DNA of 64,000 nt. Origin: Auanema rhodensis (Eukaryota; Nematoda; Chromadorea; Rhabditida; Rhabditidae). The position numbers were made by a program, and so were the translations under genes. The stretch is taken from positions 18,844,501-18,908,500 of the forward strand of contig OZ059896.1 of the NCBI GenBank assembly GCA_964057225.1, given 5' to 3'. Below the pieces are notes generated by a model. That model did not search any database. It saw only the letters and a program-made list of their open reading frames with translations, and was not told the origin of the DNA. Shown piece after piece: positions 34,083 through 46,088 of the stretch; positions within the stretch are counted from its first letter, which is position 1, and the number at the start of each line of letters is the position of its first letter.

Positions 34083-34155
34083 GGCCTTGTGGCCTAATGG
34101 ATAAGGCGTCGGACTTCGGATCCGAAGATTGTAGGTTCGAGTCCTGCCAGGGTCG
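34083..34155 (+). tRNA. tRNA-Arg(TCG), copy P39
   Basis: Consensus gene. Confidence 0.95.
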
Positions 34156-34458
34156 TTATTTTTTGTTTAAAAAAAATCATTACCTGATAGTTTACATGTT
34201 TTATTCTGTATTATCTCATACAATTGAAAAAATACTAGCAGTAAAACAAATGCAGTGATAATATTCTCGAAAATGTACCTATTCAGAGTGCGAAAGTATC
34301 AAAAATTTCCCGAAGGTTTTCTCATAAGGTACTAAAATAAAAGTATTATTTCATATTATTATTTTTTCAGACCTAGAATCGATAAAAAAAATCAACTACA
34401 TTTCAGTGAGTTACTGGGTTGGGTTATACAAATTGTCTAATTTGAATGCGATTTACAT

Positions 34459-34531
34459 GGCCTTGTGGCCTAATGGATAAGGCGTCGGACTTCGGATCCG
34501 AAGATTGTAGGTTCGAGTCCTGCCACGGTCG
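34459..34531 (+). tRNA. tRNA-Arg(TCG), copy P40 (variant)
   Basis: Only G68 to C differs, giving one acceptor mismatch (T5-C68). Confidence 0.88.
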
Positions 34532-34835
34532 TTATTTTTTGTTTCAAAAAAATCATTACCTGATAGTTTACATGTTTTATTCTGTATTATCTCATACAAT
34601 TGAAAAAAATACTAGCAGTAAAACAAATGCAGTGATAATATTCTCCAGAATGTTCCTATTCAGAGTGCGAAAGTATCAAAAATTTCCCGAAGGTTTTCTC
34701 ATAAGGTATTAAAATAAAAGTATTATTTCATATTATTATTTTTCCAGACCTAGAATCGATAAAAAAAATTAACTACATTTTAGTGAGTTACTGGGTTGGG
34801 TTATACAAATTGTCTAATTTGAATGCGATTTACAT

Positions 34836-34908
34836 GGCCTTGTGGCCTAATGGATAAGGCGTCGGACTTCGGATCCGAAGATTGTAGGTTCGAGTCCTGC
34901 CAGGGTCG
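34836..34908 (+). tRNA. tRNA-Arg(TCG), copy P41
   Basis: Consensus gene. Confidence 0.95.
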
Positions 34909-35212
34909 TTATTTTTTGTTTAAAAAAAATCATTACCTGATAGTTTACATGTTTTATTCTGTATTATCTCATACAATTGAAAAAAATACTAGCAGTAAAA
35001 CAAATGCAGTGATAATATTCTCGAGAATGTTCCTATTCAGAGTGAGAAAATATCAAAAATTTCCCGAAGGTTTTCTCATAAGGTACTAAAATAAAAGTAT
35101 TATTTCATATTATTATTTTTTCAGACCTAGAATCGATAAAAAAAATCAACTACATTTTAGTGAGTTACTGGGTTGGGTTATACAAATTGTCTAATTAGAA
35201 TGCGATTTACAT

Positions 35213-35285
35213 GGCCTTGTGGCCTAATGGATGAGGCGTCGGACTTCGGATCCGAAGATTTTAGGTTCGAGTCCTGCCACGGTCG
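35213..35285 (+). tRNA. tRNA-Arg(TCG), copy P42 (variant)
   Basis: Three changes: A21 to G (an invariant position), T49 and C68. This is the last copy before the LTR element and is probably impaired. Confidence 0.8.
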
Positions 35286-35580
35286 TTATTTTTTGTTTCA
35301 AAAAAATCATTACCTGATAGTTTACATGTTTTATTCTGTATTATCTCATACAATTGAAAAAAATACTAGCAATAAAACAAATGCAGTGATAATATTCTCG
35401 AAAATGTTCCTATTCAGAGTGAGAAAATATCAAAAATTTCCCGAAGGTTTTCTCATAAGGTACTAAAATAAAAGTATTATTTCATATTATTATTTTTTCA
35501 GACCTAGAATCGATAAAAAAATTAACTACATTTTAGTGAGTTACTGGGTTGTGTTATACAAATTGTCTAATTAGAATGCG

Positions 35581-35584
35581 ATTT
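35581..35584. other. Target site duplication, left (ATTT)
   Basis: ATTT, repeated at 46008-46011 beyond the other LTR. In uninterrupted units the same place reads GCGATTTACATGG once. Confidence 0.85.
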
Positions 35585-35921
35585 CGTTCCGTTATGCTCT
35601 CACGTCGATCCTATAGACCAATAAAGCCTACAAGATGAGTGTGATAATATTCCAGATGTAGCGGTAGATAAAGAGCATAATGGATAAACATAAGACTCGA
35701 GAAAGAAAGGTTTATTATGTCTACATGATTACAATAAGTTATATAAGTCTACATAAAGATATAAAGTGAAAGAGAGCTAAGAAAGGAAGACCAACCATCC
35801 ATAGTCATTCCATAAGGCAAAGCTGAAGTCTGTGTTCCATATGAAGGGCGTGTCGTCCTCTCTCAGCCTCATGTCGTCTGATTCTAACCCGCCTGCTACG
35901 TATTGATTTCCGAATGGAACG
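35585..35921 (-). repeat. LTR (family C), 3' copy
   Basis: 337 bp, CGTTCC...GGAACG. It reads the same over its length as 45671-46007 as far as I can compare by eye. On the minus strand it carries AATAAACCTTTCTTTCTCG, the polyadenylation region shared with LTR A. Confidence 0.92.
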
Positions 35922-36418
35922 TGCCATTTTTTCGAGTTTATGTCGCGTCCTCGCGAATAGCAAAATATGTGGCTTGTTCCAATCGTAGCAGAAGGTTTAG
36001 TTTTAAAAAATAAAAATTACAATGTTAACATAAAAATAGTAAAGATAAATTACAATATAGTGTTAAACAATATTATCTGAAAATAATTTAATAAAAATTA
36101 TTTGAAAATACATGAATATTAAGGAATAAAACAATCTTTTAGAATACCAGGGCTATATTTTGTCAGCGAGAGTACGCAAAATAGCTTTTTAGGCACGACA
36201 CTGCATGTCTAACTTGTTTGAGTATAGAGAAACAAGAGTCATGCTATATTATCGATGGAGCTAGCATGTTTCTTCAGCGTATTCAAAGCGAATTGTAATA
36301 ATAAAAAAAAATTAAATTAAATCCCATATAATTTCCGGAATTGAATCATTAACTACTTGATAAGGACTGTTGCTCAAATGAATATGCAATATAATGTCTC
36401 TTATCTTTCATTTCTTCT
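35922..36418 (-). other. 3' non-coding region of the element
   Basis: No ORF. The missing part of the integrase should have been here, so this stretch marks a deletion or replacement. A CTCGAAAAAATGGCA tract next to the LTR is a weak polypurine-tract candidate. Confidence 0.5.
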
Positions 36419-39400
36419 TTATTTACGGGAAATTATTTGAAATTGATGAAGTTTTATAATCATATATGCTTTGAAACTGAAATGCTTTTTGATTATAATA
36501 ATATCCATATGTATTCTCTCAAATGGTTTTGATGGTATTTCAAATTGACCCATAGGCTGAACGGTCATAGCGTGAGGATCTTTCTTCCTTTGTGCGCATT
36601 TAACGCATTGTTTCACAAAAATTGCTATGTCCGTTTGCATGTTTGTCCAGCAGAATCTTCGTAGTATGGCTTCTTTAGTTTTGTTAATTCCTTGATGTGC
36701 TCCAATTGCTGGGTCTTCGTGAAATTCTTCGATAACCTTGTTGATAAGTTCGCTTTCCCTTGGTAAAATCAAAGCTGGGTGTGGTCGTTTTCTGCTTGGT
36801 TTTGTGTATAACATGTTGTCAATAACACAATAACGATCATTAGAAAGCATGTTCTTTTTCGTTCTGTATTCTATTTCGGCGATAGTTCTCTTTATCCAAG
36901 GTGTATCCTCTTGAATTGCTCTAATGTCAGGTACATTAACGAAATTAATTTGAGCTTTCGGAATTTCTTTTGTTTTCTTTTTCTTTTCCGGTTTAGGATC
37001 GTTTGCTTCATCTCCAATGTATCGTGAGAGAGCATCACAGACTTTGTTTAGTCTGCCTTCTCGGTATCTTATCTCGATATCGTATTCCTGTATGACTAAT
37101 TGAAATTTTGCTAGTCTTCCAAAAAGGTCTCTACGAGTCAATAAGCTTGTTAATGGTCGATGGTCTGTGATACAGATTGTATGTGATCCAAGTATATATG
37201 TTCGAAACTGAGCTAAAGCGTATACGAGTCCTAACGCTTCTATTTCAATAGGAGCATAGTTGCGTTCCGCTTTTACAAGTTTACGGCTTGCAAATGCAAT
37301 TGGATGTAAATTTTTGAGTGGTTCATTGGGATCTTCAGGTTGTAATAACACTGCTCCCACTGCGATATTACTACCGTCACTTTCTATAATGAACATACGG
37401 TCTGATCTTGGTGGTTTTAAGACCGGTGCTTGGATCAATTTTCTTTTTAGTGTATCAACAGCTTGTTGACTTTTGTCATTCCATTGAAATTCCACATCAA
37501 GTTTTGTAAGGTCGTATAAAGGGCTTGCGATGTGTGCAAAATCCTTAATAAATTTCCGAAAGAATCCTACCATTCCCAAAAATGCTCTTACTCCTGTAGG
37601 TGACTTTGGAGCAGGATAGTCTTGAATGGCGGAGACTTTCTGTGGATCTGGTTTGACCCCATCTCTTCCGACAATTAAACCAAGAAATTTTACTTCAGGT
37701 CTTGCAAAAGCGCATTTCTTGAGTTTTATTTTCATGCCTAATTTCTTTACTTCTCTGAGAATCTCAGCTATATCGTCAAGATGTTGTTCTGCAGTGTCTG
37801 ATATAACGAGTAGATCATCCAAATAAACAAAGAGTCGGCATTTACATCGGCTTTGAAGGTATCGTACTGCTGTTTGAAAGGTATGTGGCGCTCCACATAA
37901 CCCCATAGGCATCCTTCTATATTGATAAGTACCGGTGTTTGTTGTAAATGCTGTTAATGGTCGATCTGATTTCTTTAATGCTATTTGGAAGAATCCGGAT
38001 ACTAAATCAAAGTTAGAAAAATATTGTGATCCGGCTGCCATATCGACAATGTCAGAGATGTTAGGTATGATGTACGTTTGCTTGCGAGTGACGTTATTTA
38101 GAGCACGGAAATCGGTTACGAAACGGAATGTTTCATCTTTCTTTTTGACTAAAACTACAGGACTATTGAAAAGAGATGTGGATGGTTCAATTATATTTTG
38201 CTTCAGCATCTCCTGTACCTGTCTTTCGACTTCTTCTTGTTTGCCTATAGGGATACGCGTTATACGCGGTCTAGGCATGTCCATATCTGTTCTTAGAGGT
38301 ATTGAATGCTCTACAGGTCCTTTAAATAGTCCTATTTGTTTATCCTCATTTAAAAATGCATCTCTATTACGGAGAATACAAAGCTGAAGAAGATCTTTTT
38401 GTTCTTTAGTTAGGTCGGCGTCTTTTAAATCAAGATCGTTCATAAAGTCCTGAGGAAAATGAGGTAATTTATTTTCCCAATCCGCTTCGGGTGGTATATA
38501 GTCTGGATTGTGTTCGGTCGTAAAGATCTCGTATTGTGGCAGTACGCCTATTTTTGCTTTGTCAATAATGTTTCCGGGTGATAGATCTATAGGATGATCA
38601 GTGTTGTTTTTGAATGGCATGGTAATTGAATTGACGTCTCGAAATGCTGTTTCGTAGGTGGTAGATATCGTCTTTTCTTCATCGGGTTGTAGCATGGCGG
38701 CTTCGTTGTGTGATATGGGTTCAGCTAACCTTACTGGTATTCTACAGGTCTGATGAGGAAAGATACATTGTGGATTTAAGTTTATCAAATTAATGACAAA
38801 TGATGTTTTTCTAATATTCCCGTTATTTCCATTGGCTAACGGTACTACGCGGTTTCCGATTTCTAACGTTTGTTTGAATGGTCGAAGTTTCATACCGATA
38901 TTTTGACGATCGAGTGTTTTCATAAAATCTAATCCAATTAATGCTGGTGATGGACAGTCTTCATCTCTTGAAATGAAGAATGTATGATCTATTTCATATC
39001 CAGCAATTTCTACGGTTAAATCAATTGTTCCCAGAAATCGAAATGCTGATCCGTTTGCTGTCGTTGCAACTGATTTATCCTTTTTTACAAAATCATTCAA
39101 AGTTAAGTAATGTAATGTCGAGAGTCTGATATAACTAATCGATGATCCTGAATCCCAAAGAGTTAGGATTAGTCTATCGTTAACAGTCATCAATAGCAGT
39201 GGTAGAGATTGGTCTTTGCGATTGGAAACTGAACAAACTATGGGCATAGCTAGTGGAACTAAAGTGAGAAACGATGGATAGTACTGTTTCATTATGTTCC
39301 TTGGTATTGGCTGATCAGGTTGACTTACTAGCTCTAATGTTTCTTCATATGTGGGAAGATCGTTGGTTTGATCTCGGAGTTCGATATGCATGACTTGCAT

Positions 39401-39776
39401 GCCTATTGGTTTGAAGAAATATATTTTCGCAACGAAGGCTAGTACGATCAGTATAACTACAATAATTGTAATTGCTCCGATAGTGATGAGTGTTCGTTCA
39501 ATCGTTCCTGCTATTGTATCGACAAATGAATTCCATATACTTTTGGTGAATTCATTGGCTTTGGAGATGTAATCACTACTTTTCTTCAATATGCTGAATG
39601 CTGATGATATTTTTGGATCATGATGAATTGTGTGAAGCACGTGATTTTGACGAATCGATGCTAAACTAGCACCATAAGCAATGGCTGTTGTCATTGAGTA
39701 CACTCGAGATGATAAGTTGGTGTATAAGTGTGCTCCGGTGAATTTTAATGGCGTGATCTTTTCATGATGAAGTCCG
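36419..39776 (-). pseudogene. Envelope C-terminus, protease, RT, RNase H, integrase (truncated)
   Basis: The frame is open from the inversion border near 39776; a GTG at 39701-39703 is the first start-like codon, so a true start is lacking. Residues below count from that GTG. One strong membrane segment lies near 68-95, followed by a tail with PTYEE. The aspartic protease motif LWDSGSS is near 181. RT has FRFVTDFRALNNV near 529 and YLDD near 626-629. RNase H (ESDGS, ITDHRPLTS, CDALSRY) starts near 770. The integrase HHCC domain (GAHQGINKT, CVKCAQRK) lies near 995-1035. The integrase core stops right after HMDI near 1058 and ends in unrelated residues, so two of three catalytic acids are lost. 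Transmembrane region, protease and RT share one frame. Confidence 0.88.
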
Positions 39777-40028
39777 AAAGAAATAAGCTGTGATCACGTA
39801 CCAACAGATATCTGGTCTAGCGAAGGTGAATGGAAAGGAATTAATGGGACTGCAGACGTCAGTCTTGTATCAATGTGGGACGGACTTCATCATGAAAAGA
39901 TCACGCCATTAAAATTCACCGGAGCACACTTATACACCAACTTATCATCTCGAGTGTACTCAATGACAACAGCCATTGCTTATGGTGCTAGTTTAGCATC
40001 GATTCGTCAAAATCACGTGCTTCACACA
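39629..40028. repeat. 148-bp perfect inverted repeat (fold-back)
   Basis: Arms 39629-39776 and 39881-40028 are reverse complements, with a 104-bp spacer. The spacer and right arm encode envelope-like residues on the plus strand, opposite to the rest of the element, so this segment is inverted and partly duplicated. Confidence 0.95.
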
Positions 40029-43000
40029 GTGCCATTCACAGTGTGATTGTGATATATAGTCTTTTGTAATACTACCGGGCAAACATGTATATGTAATATC
40101 TCGCTGCCTACAAATCTTGCGGCTATATCTTCTCTTCCCAGTATTGTACGCATAGCTATTGTTGGTTCAATTTGTAAAATTGATCTCCATAATTCAAGAT
40201 ACCTATTTTGGATCTCACATATTGATTCGTATGACTCTTTAAAATGTTTCTGCAGTTCTTCTTGAATCATAGTTGTAGCATATTGCAAATGATCTTGTGC
40301 AATTCTGCTTGTTATGTTTTGGCGAAACTGTTGTTCGGAGTCAATTTTTGTGGCAATGTATTGAGCATTAGCCTGTACAGACTCTATATCGGTGGCTGTA
40401 GGCGTTGATGATGCTCTATGTTTACGAATCAAAGATATTGGTGTATATGTAGTTTCTTCCATTATTGGAATTTGTTGATCTTGATGAACAGCGTAGAGAA
40501 TAGTCGTTGGCGGCGCGCGGGTCGATATTGTTGCGCGCGCGGTTGTCGTTGCGGTTGTATGGCGCGCCGTTGTTTCGGGCTGGGCCATCGATGAAGGCGC
40601 GCGCGCGGTAGTTGCTGCGGCTGCCCGAGGGCTTGTAGATGTTTGCGGCAGTATTGCGGGATCTGTTGTGATCAGCGCCTCACGATCGATTATAGGGAGG
40701 GCTGCCATCTCGGCCGCGCCGCCTGCCGCGTTGCTTGGCGCACGCGTCGTGGTTTGCAACGATTTAAGTTGGATTTTCTCTGTCATTAATCTTTTTAACT
40801 GTTCTGATGATATTCTACTAGATGTATTAGGCAAAATATTATCGTTTAGTAGTGGTAAAAATATTTCCAATAATAAGTCCTTAGAGATGTTGTTGGGCTC
40901 TATGAGCTTGGGATGTGGTCCAATTGGTATTCCAAAATTATTCTTGATGTCATAGAACAATTTATCAGTATCAAGTACAAACATTCGTGAAGATGGAATG
41001 TTTATAAATTTTATGTCATCAATATCAGCTGCTGTTTTATTTCTTCTAAGCGTAACGAGAGTTTTTAGCTCATGTACAAGGTCAATTGTATCTTTTATAA
41101 ATTTGCTGTTTCTTTCTTCTTGATCAGTTAATAATTGTTTCCTTATTGGTGGCATTTTTACGAATGCTTTTAATATTTCTTGTCTTGATGGAACTGTTAA
41201 TTTGTCTTCAATTATAACTGGTGTATTGGCTAAATCAAGAGCGATAGTTTCAGCACGCTCTCGATAAGTGCCTTCTTTTGTACGAATTAACCGATCAAAT
41301 TCAATAACGGTCAAACGATCTGATATTTGTTGAAGAAGTTGCCTGGATGTTAAATAAGATATTCCAGCTTTAGTAGCTAAAGCTAATTCTCTTTGAGCAA
41401 CATATTGTAAAATGGCTTCGTCTTTATCACGGAAATCATATTGTTTGAGAAAATGTCTTAAAGATTTCTCATAAATTTGAATTTTAAAGAAAAATTCAAA
41501 ATTTTCACGATGGGCTATTATCCATTCTTTCAAGGAATATGTAGGGTCTACCATACGTCTTCCTTTAATTAGAGGAATAATTTGTGTAATTCCTGGATTA
41601 CTCATAAGTGGTCTTAAAAATGGATATGGGCAAATTCGAAGCGTGTACGTTTCAAAATCTTCAACATCATTTATTCTATCCTGATCGAATGGGAATGAGC
41701 ATTTTGTAGAAGTTGCGCGTTTAGGTCTTTTGAACGGCAATTTCTTAAATTCTCGTTCAATTAGGAGTGTGATATTGTTATCATTAGGATATTTGGGGAA
41801 TGTTATATAATTTCCTGATGTTGTATGGAATGCTGGTTGTCTAAAGCAGGATGCAATTGGTTTTGGTGTTATTTTACTCGAGAGGATAAGCGCTGATTGT
41901 GTACTTGGAATCAAAATAGTTTCTTTGCTTATTATAGCATCGTAGTAATGCATATCGATATAATTACAACGGGAATCCGATGTTTGGGGATCCCATATAA
42001 TTATTGATGTATTTGATTTGCAATTACCATGATGAGCACTACAACCTTCAGTGTTTAGTATTAAATTGGATAATATTGTATCATCGGGCATGCGGGTCAT
42101 GACTCCGCGCTCTAGTACTAAACGCGGCCGCTCCTCGCACTCGTCGCGGCTAAACGCGCGCGCCGGATCATAGGAGGGCTCTGGGGTTGCTTGTGCTATA
42201 CTATCGATTCTCTCCAGCTCCATGTTATTCCATTTGCGATCGCGAATCGCCTGCCTGCACTCGTGCGCCGCTATAGGCTGCACCCTATCGATTGTTCTGT
42301 TTGTGTCGCGGAGGAATAACAAATCGCATACACACAGCTTGTGTACTTCCTTCGAGCAGCGCCACGCGTCCCACTCGTAAGCCGTGTGGTTTCGCGTGTA
42401 TAAATGGATTTGTGTACGTAGCACATGATTTGTTTCTGTTAATTTACATTTCTTTACTACTGGTGGAACTAATAAGGCTCCTCCAGTTGCTTTTGTGCAA
42501 ATTTGATATGAAGTTACACATGGCAGGAAAATTGCTACTGTGATTGCCATTACAACCGTTAGTGATAACGGTGAAAGGGTCACAGAGTTAATTCGTGGTG
42601 TGCTTCTATCTCGTCCTCTTGATTGATCTCTTTGATTGTTAAAATGGACTCTTCTTTGTCCGTTATGTTCATTAGTCCTTCCTCTTCTACTATTGTTTGA
42701 AGGATTAAAATTGTTTGAATGCCAGTTGTTATTAAATCGTCCCGAATTTCGTTCATGATTATTGTTACGGCGATAATTAGCAAAAGAGCCGTTACGATTT
42801 TGGTTGTTATTATATTTTGAAAAGTTTTTATTTTTCTGATAATTTTGATAATTATGATAATTTTTATTGTTTTGGTTATCACGTGGATAATTACGGTCGA
42901 AATTTCGGTTATCTCGTCTCTCGTTTGTGCGCGCGAAAGGAGCTAGTGCTTTGTTTACAGCATTGACTAGCATGGACTGCGTGTCTGTTGTCTGGTTCAT

Positions 43001-44323
43001 TATCGATTCTTCCCAGCGAGCGGCCTCAATCGCATCCGTGAAGGATTTTGGCTTCGCTCGAATCACAGCTGGTTTCAGAGTATTTTTTAGTCCTCTGAGG
43101 AAAGTTGATCTTAATATGTAATCTTTGTGAGGGTCATCCGTGGCAAAAGCGCTTAGTGCAATCGTTCTCAGTGATTGAGCGTAAGCGTCAATTGTCAGAT
43201 CCCCTTGGGTTGTATTTTGGAGATTGATCAGCGCGGGGTCTTGATTATATTCAGGACACAGCTTAGATGTTAAAGCTCTTAACAGGTCATTCCATGAACC
43301 GGTGGTTTTTAATTGTTCAGGTACTTGTCTGTACGCTTCTTCCGCTGCTTCGTTTTTAAGAAGCAAAGGTAGAAGGGCCAATCTCTCCGGGATTACCAGA
43401 CCTACAGCGTTGGCAAATAGGTTGAATTTAGCCGTGAAATCTCGAAAGTTGCGACTGCCATCATAAGTTGGGCAGTAGGGTGATAACAAGGCTTGCGCTA
43501 TGGTAGTTTTCCCTGCCCCAGGTAAAGAAGGTTCAGTTGCCATATTATTTGTACGGGCAGATGGCATTTTTATCACTCTGCCTGTTGTTAATGAGTTCTC
43601 AGACACAGGGGTTGTGTGTACTGAGCGGCTGGGTTGGTTTGGTGCTTTTGAACTTCCTGTTTTTGTATTTGATAAAATTGGGGTTGAAGTTTGGTTATCA
43701 GTAATAGCAAGATGTGTATGTTCGGGTGGTTGTATGGGAGATAAATTAATGTTTGGAACCGACGAGTATCTATTCGTGTGGCTGGTGTTCAAGTTTCGAT
43801 CTTTTGGTGAACGATTGAAGAGATCAGAAACTATGTTTTTAAAAGTTTGTAAACCGCCTGCACTAGTAGTGGCTACTGAAGGTGAAACTGTTGGTTCAGG
43901 GATGGACAGAGAGAGAGATGCGTCCGATTTGCTTGAGTTTTTATTTTTATTTTTCTTATTTTTATTTGAATTAGAGGAGCGTACCTTTTTAGCAGTAACT
44001 GGTGTTTGTTCTTCCACTATGACGGATGTTTCTTCTCCTCCTGGTGGTACGTAATCCTCGTCGCTTAATCGTTCAGTAGGTGAATAAGTGCCTGCACGAG
44101 GAGTAAAGAATTTGTCGGTTTTGTGCTCGGCTTTCTGCTCGTCTTCGATTATAGCGATGCTCTGTGCGCGAGCTCGGCTTCTGGTGAGTGGAGCTGAGTC
44201 TCGCAGATCAAAATCAGTTCGTGTACTGAGAGGTACAGCTGATCGAAATCGCTTGTCCACTTTGGTAGCGCTCTTGGTTTGGAAAAACCTTGAGTGTTTA
44301 GTAACGTGGGGGATTTTGAGACG
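40022..44323 (-). pseudogene. Gag fused in frame to envelope-like glycoprotein (cut at 3' end)
   Basis: Open from just after a TAA near 44324-44326. A GTG at 44258-44260 is the first start-like codon used for numbering; the first in-frame ATG comes only near residue 231. Gag: a charged N-terminus, capsid-type helices near 255-430, then an Asn/Arg-rich RNA-binding tail near 440-555 with no CCHC knuckle. A hydrophobic segment near 563-580 looks like a signal peptide. Beyond it is a Cys-containing ectodomain with several N-x-S/T sites, a basic RPKR site near 842 resembling a furin cleavage site, a long helical region, and a Thr/Ala/Pro-rich mucin-like stretch near 1167-1253. The frame ends at a TGA created at the fold-back junction. 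Envelope identity is inferred from layout, not from a recognised family. Confidence 0.75.
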
Positions 44324-45086
44324 TTAATGAGTGTTATGGATAAGGGGTTTTGGAAAAGGGTTGAGAAAGCTGTGAGTAACTGGTTTGTATAGTCGGCGTT
44401 AAGGAATGAATCTAAGTTGTGGCCTTTAACAGAGATCCGCCTACTACCGTATGAAAATTTGGACTTTGTTCGCTTTCCAATTTAATATTCTTAAATGTAT
44501 ATAATTCAACCAGTTTGTATATGTTCAAAAATGTTCAGTGCTCACTTGATTGGTGCCTGAGCAATCTCATTAGTCCTTATTCCCATTTTTTTTTCTTTTT
44601 CTGACGATTCTGATCTTCTTGGACTCACGAGTGATCGAAAATGCCACGAAAATGGACTTTGGTAAATGTTCAAAGGATTTTAGCGGTTTTCATAATGTAC
44701 ATTCGTAATAGCATTACTCTTTTAAGGAAGCAATTTGGAAAACGAATGAGTACCGTAGTCCCATCATGATCAGAAATCTAGTTTTAAAATTATGGCTAGG
44801 AATAGATGACTAAAGATTACAATAACTATATTTAAAGAATTATGGTGTTTAGGAATGAGTCTTATGCTTCAAAACAACAATAACGGTATGAGGAAGGTGA
44901 CATATAGTAAGGGGAGAAAATCCAAACTGATATGCTTAAGCCAACACGACCTGATAGACAATCACTAATAATAATTCAGTTCGTAAAATTGTACAGGATT
45001 TTTCGGACTATAGCGATCTTAAATTTCACTTTTCATAATATTCCTCCCATTTAGGTGAGGTTTCCCGTGTAAATTCAATGCGTTAT
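43907..45086 (-). repeat. 1180-bp inverted repeat, arm 1 (leader and gag start)
   Basis: The reverse complement lies at 49007-50186. Coordinates pair exactly with a constant sum of 94093, so there are no net insertions or deletions. Confidence 0.93.
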
Positions 45087-45651
45087 CAAAATATTTTTGG
45101 ATGTTAATGGCAAAAAGTTGTCTGAACAGAAATGTAACGCAAAATAAAATAGTCCTGATCGCAAAATATGAAATAATCTCAATTTGGTGCGCAAAGTTGT
45201 TTCATCCACAAAAAATAAAGAAATAACCGTGGCTATTCTTTCCTCGAAGCCAAAATCAATCCTTAAAAGGAGAAAGTGTGGGCATAAATCTCAATAAAAA
45301 TTATCCTTGGGTGAATTTGTTCACTAATTCATCCTAGGGTCCTCAAAAATGCTTCGAGTTCGGGTAACAGAGTATTCGATTTTAACAGCAAGGTTATAAA
45401 AATTGTTGGGTTCAGACAGACAGAAAATTGTGAACAAACGGGAAAATATAACTTCAGTTTCAAAAAATATAAAATATCCATCTCCAAAAGGAGTGGTCCT
45501 TGCATCTGTTCCCTTTTAAACGTTGTTGGCCCCACCGTATTGTGTTAAGACATGGAGTAGATGGTTTAGAGATATAAGAGAATTCAGATTCAATGAAATA
45601 TTGAAAATAACGACATATAAGAGAAAATAGTCAAGAAATCAAGATAAAAAT
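44324..45651 (-). other. Long 5' leader of the element
   Basis: About 1.33 kb between primer site and gag frame. It holds no convincing ORF. A spliced upstream start codon for gag could lie here. Confidence 0.5.
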
Positions 45652-45670
45652 GTTCGAGGTGGAACCTCCA
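45652..45670 (-). other. Primer binding site, tRNA-Gln type
   Basis: Directly after the 5' LTR the minus strand reads TGGAGGTTCCACC and then TCGAAC. The first 13 nt match the tRNA-Gln 3' end; the next six also match if five tRNA bases (T-loop side) are skipped. Confidence 0.7.
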
Positions 45671-46007
45671 CGTTCCGTTATGCTCTCACGTCGATCCTAT
45701 AGACCAATAAAGCCTACAAGATGAGTGTGATAATATTCCAGATGTAGCGGTAGATAAAGAGCATAATGGATAAACATAAGACTCGAGAAAGAAAGGTTTA
45801 TTATGTCTACATGATTACAATAAGTTATATAAGTCTACATAAAGATATAAAGTGAAAGAGAGCTAAGAAAGGAAGACCAACCATCCATAGTCATTCCATA
45901 AGGCAAAGCTGAAGTCTGTGTTCCATATGAAGGGCGTGTCGTCCTCTCTCAGCCTCATGTCGTCTGATTCTAACCCGCCTGCTACGTATTGATTTCCGAA
46001 TGGAACG
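45671..46007 (-). repeat. LTR (family C), 5' copy
   Basis: 337-bp partner of 35585-35921; ends next to the ATTT duplication. Confidence 0.92.
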
Positions 46008-46011
46008 ATTT
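46008..46011. other. Target site duplication, right (ATTT)
   Basis: Lies 5-8 bp upstream of tRNA copy Q1. Confidence 0.85.
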
Positions 46012-46015
46012 ACAT

Positions 46016-46088
46016 GGCCTTGTGGCCTAATGGATAAGGCGTTGGACTTCGGATCCGAAGATTGTAGGTTCGAGTCCTGCCACGGTCG
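46016..46088 (+). tRNA. tRNA-Arg(TCG), copy Q1 (variant)
   Basis: T28 (U-G pair) and C68 (acceptor mismatch). Its natural upstream region, including the TATA-like element, is displaced by the LTR. Confidence 0.87.

Larger units (their letters stand above)
19501..35584 (+). repeat. tRNA-Arg(TCG) tandem array, plus-strand block A (42 genes)
   Basis: Forty-two genes spaced 375-377 bp, with one 358-bp step (26944 to 27302) caused by a 19-bp spacer deletion. Copies P1-P6 and P7-P12 form a six-unit higher-order repeat of about 2261 bp, shown by the shared T11 pairs and the T49/C68 variants. The block ends at the ATTT target site of the LTR element. Confidence 0.95.
35585..46007 (-). mobile_element. 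Ty3/gypsy LTR retroelement with envelope-like region, disrupted
   Basis: Two 337-bp LTRs, an ATTT target duplication and a tRNA-Gln type primer site define a full insertion of about 10.4 kb read from the minus strand. Order: 5' LTR, leader of about 1.35 kb, gag plus envelope-like frame, a fold-back inversion, then envelope C-terminus, protease, RT, RNase H and a truncated integrase, a short 3' region, and 3' LTR. It is disabled by the inversion and by the integrase loss. LTRs that look identical point to a recent insertion. Confidence 0.9.

Noticed and set aside
37935..38387. Long plus-strand ORF opposite pol, and similar ones opposite gag and envelope
   Set aside because: Antisense shadows of the real minus-strand frames.
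42580..42882. Minus-strand 100-residue ORF in the Asn/Arg-rich part of gag
   Set aside because: An alternate-frame shadow of a low-complexity coding stretch.
45329..45535. 68-residue minus-strand ORF in the leader of the LTR element
   Set aside because: Too short, no motif, and located in untranslated leader.
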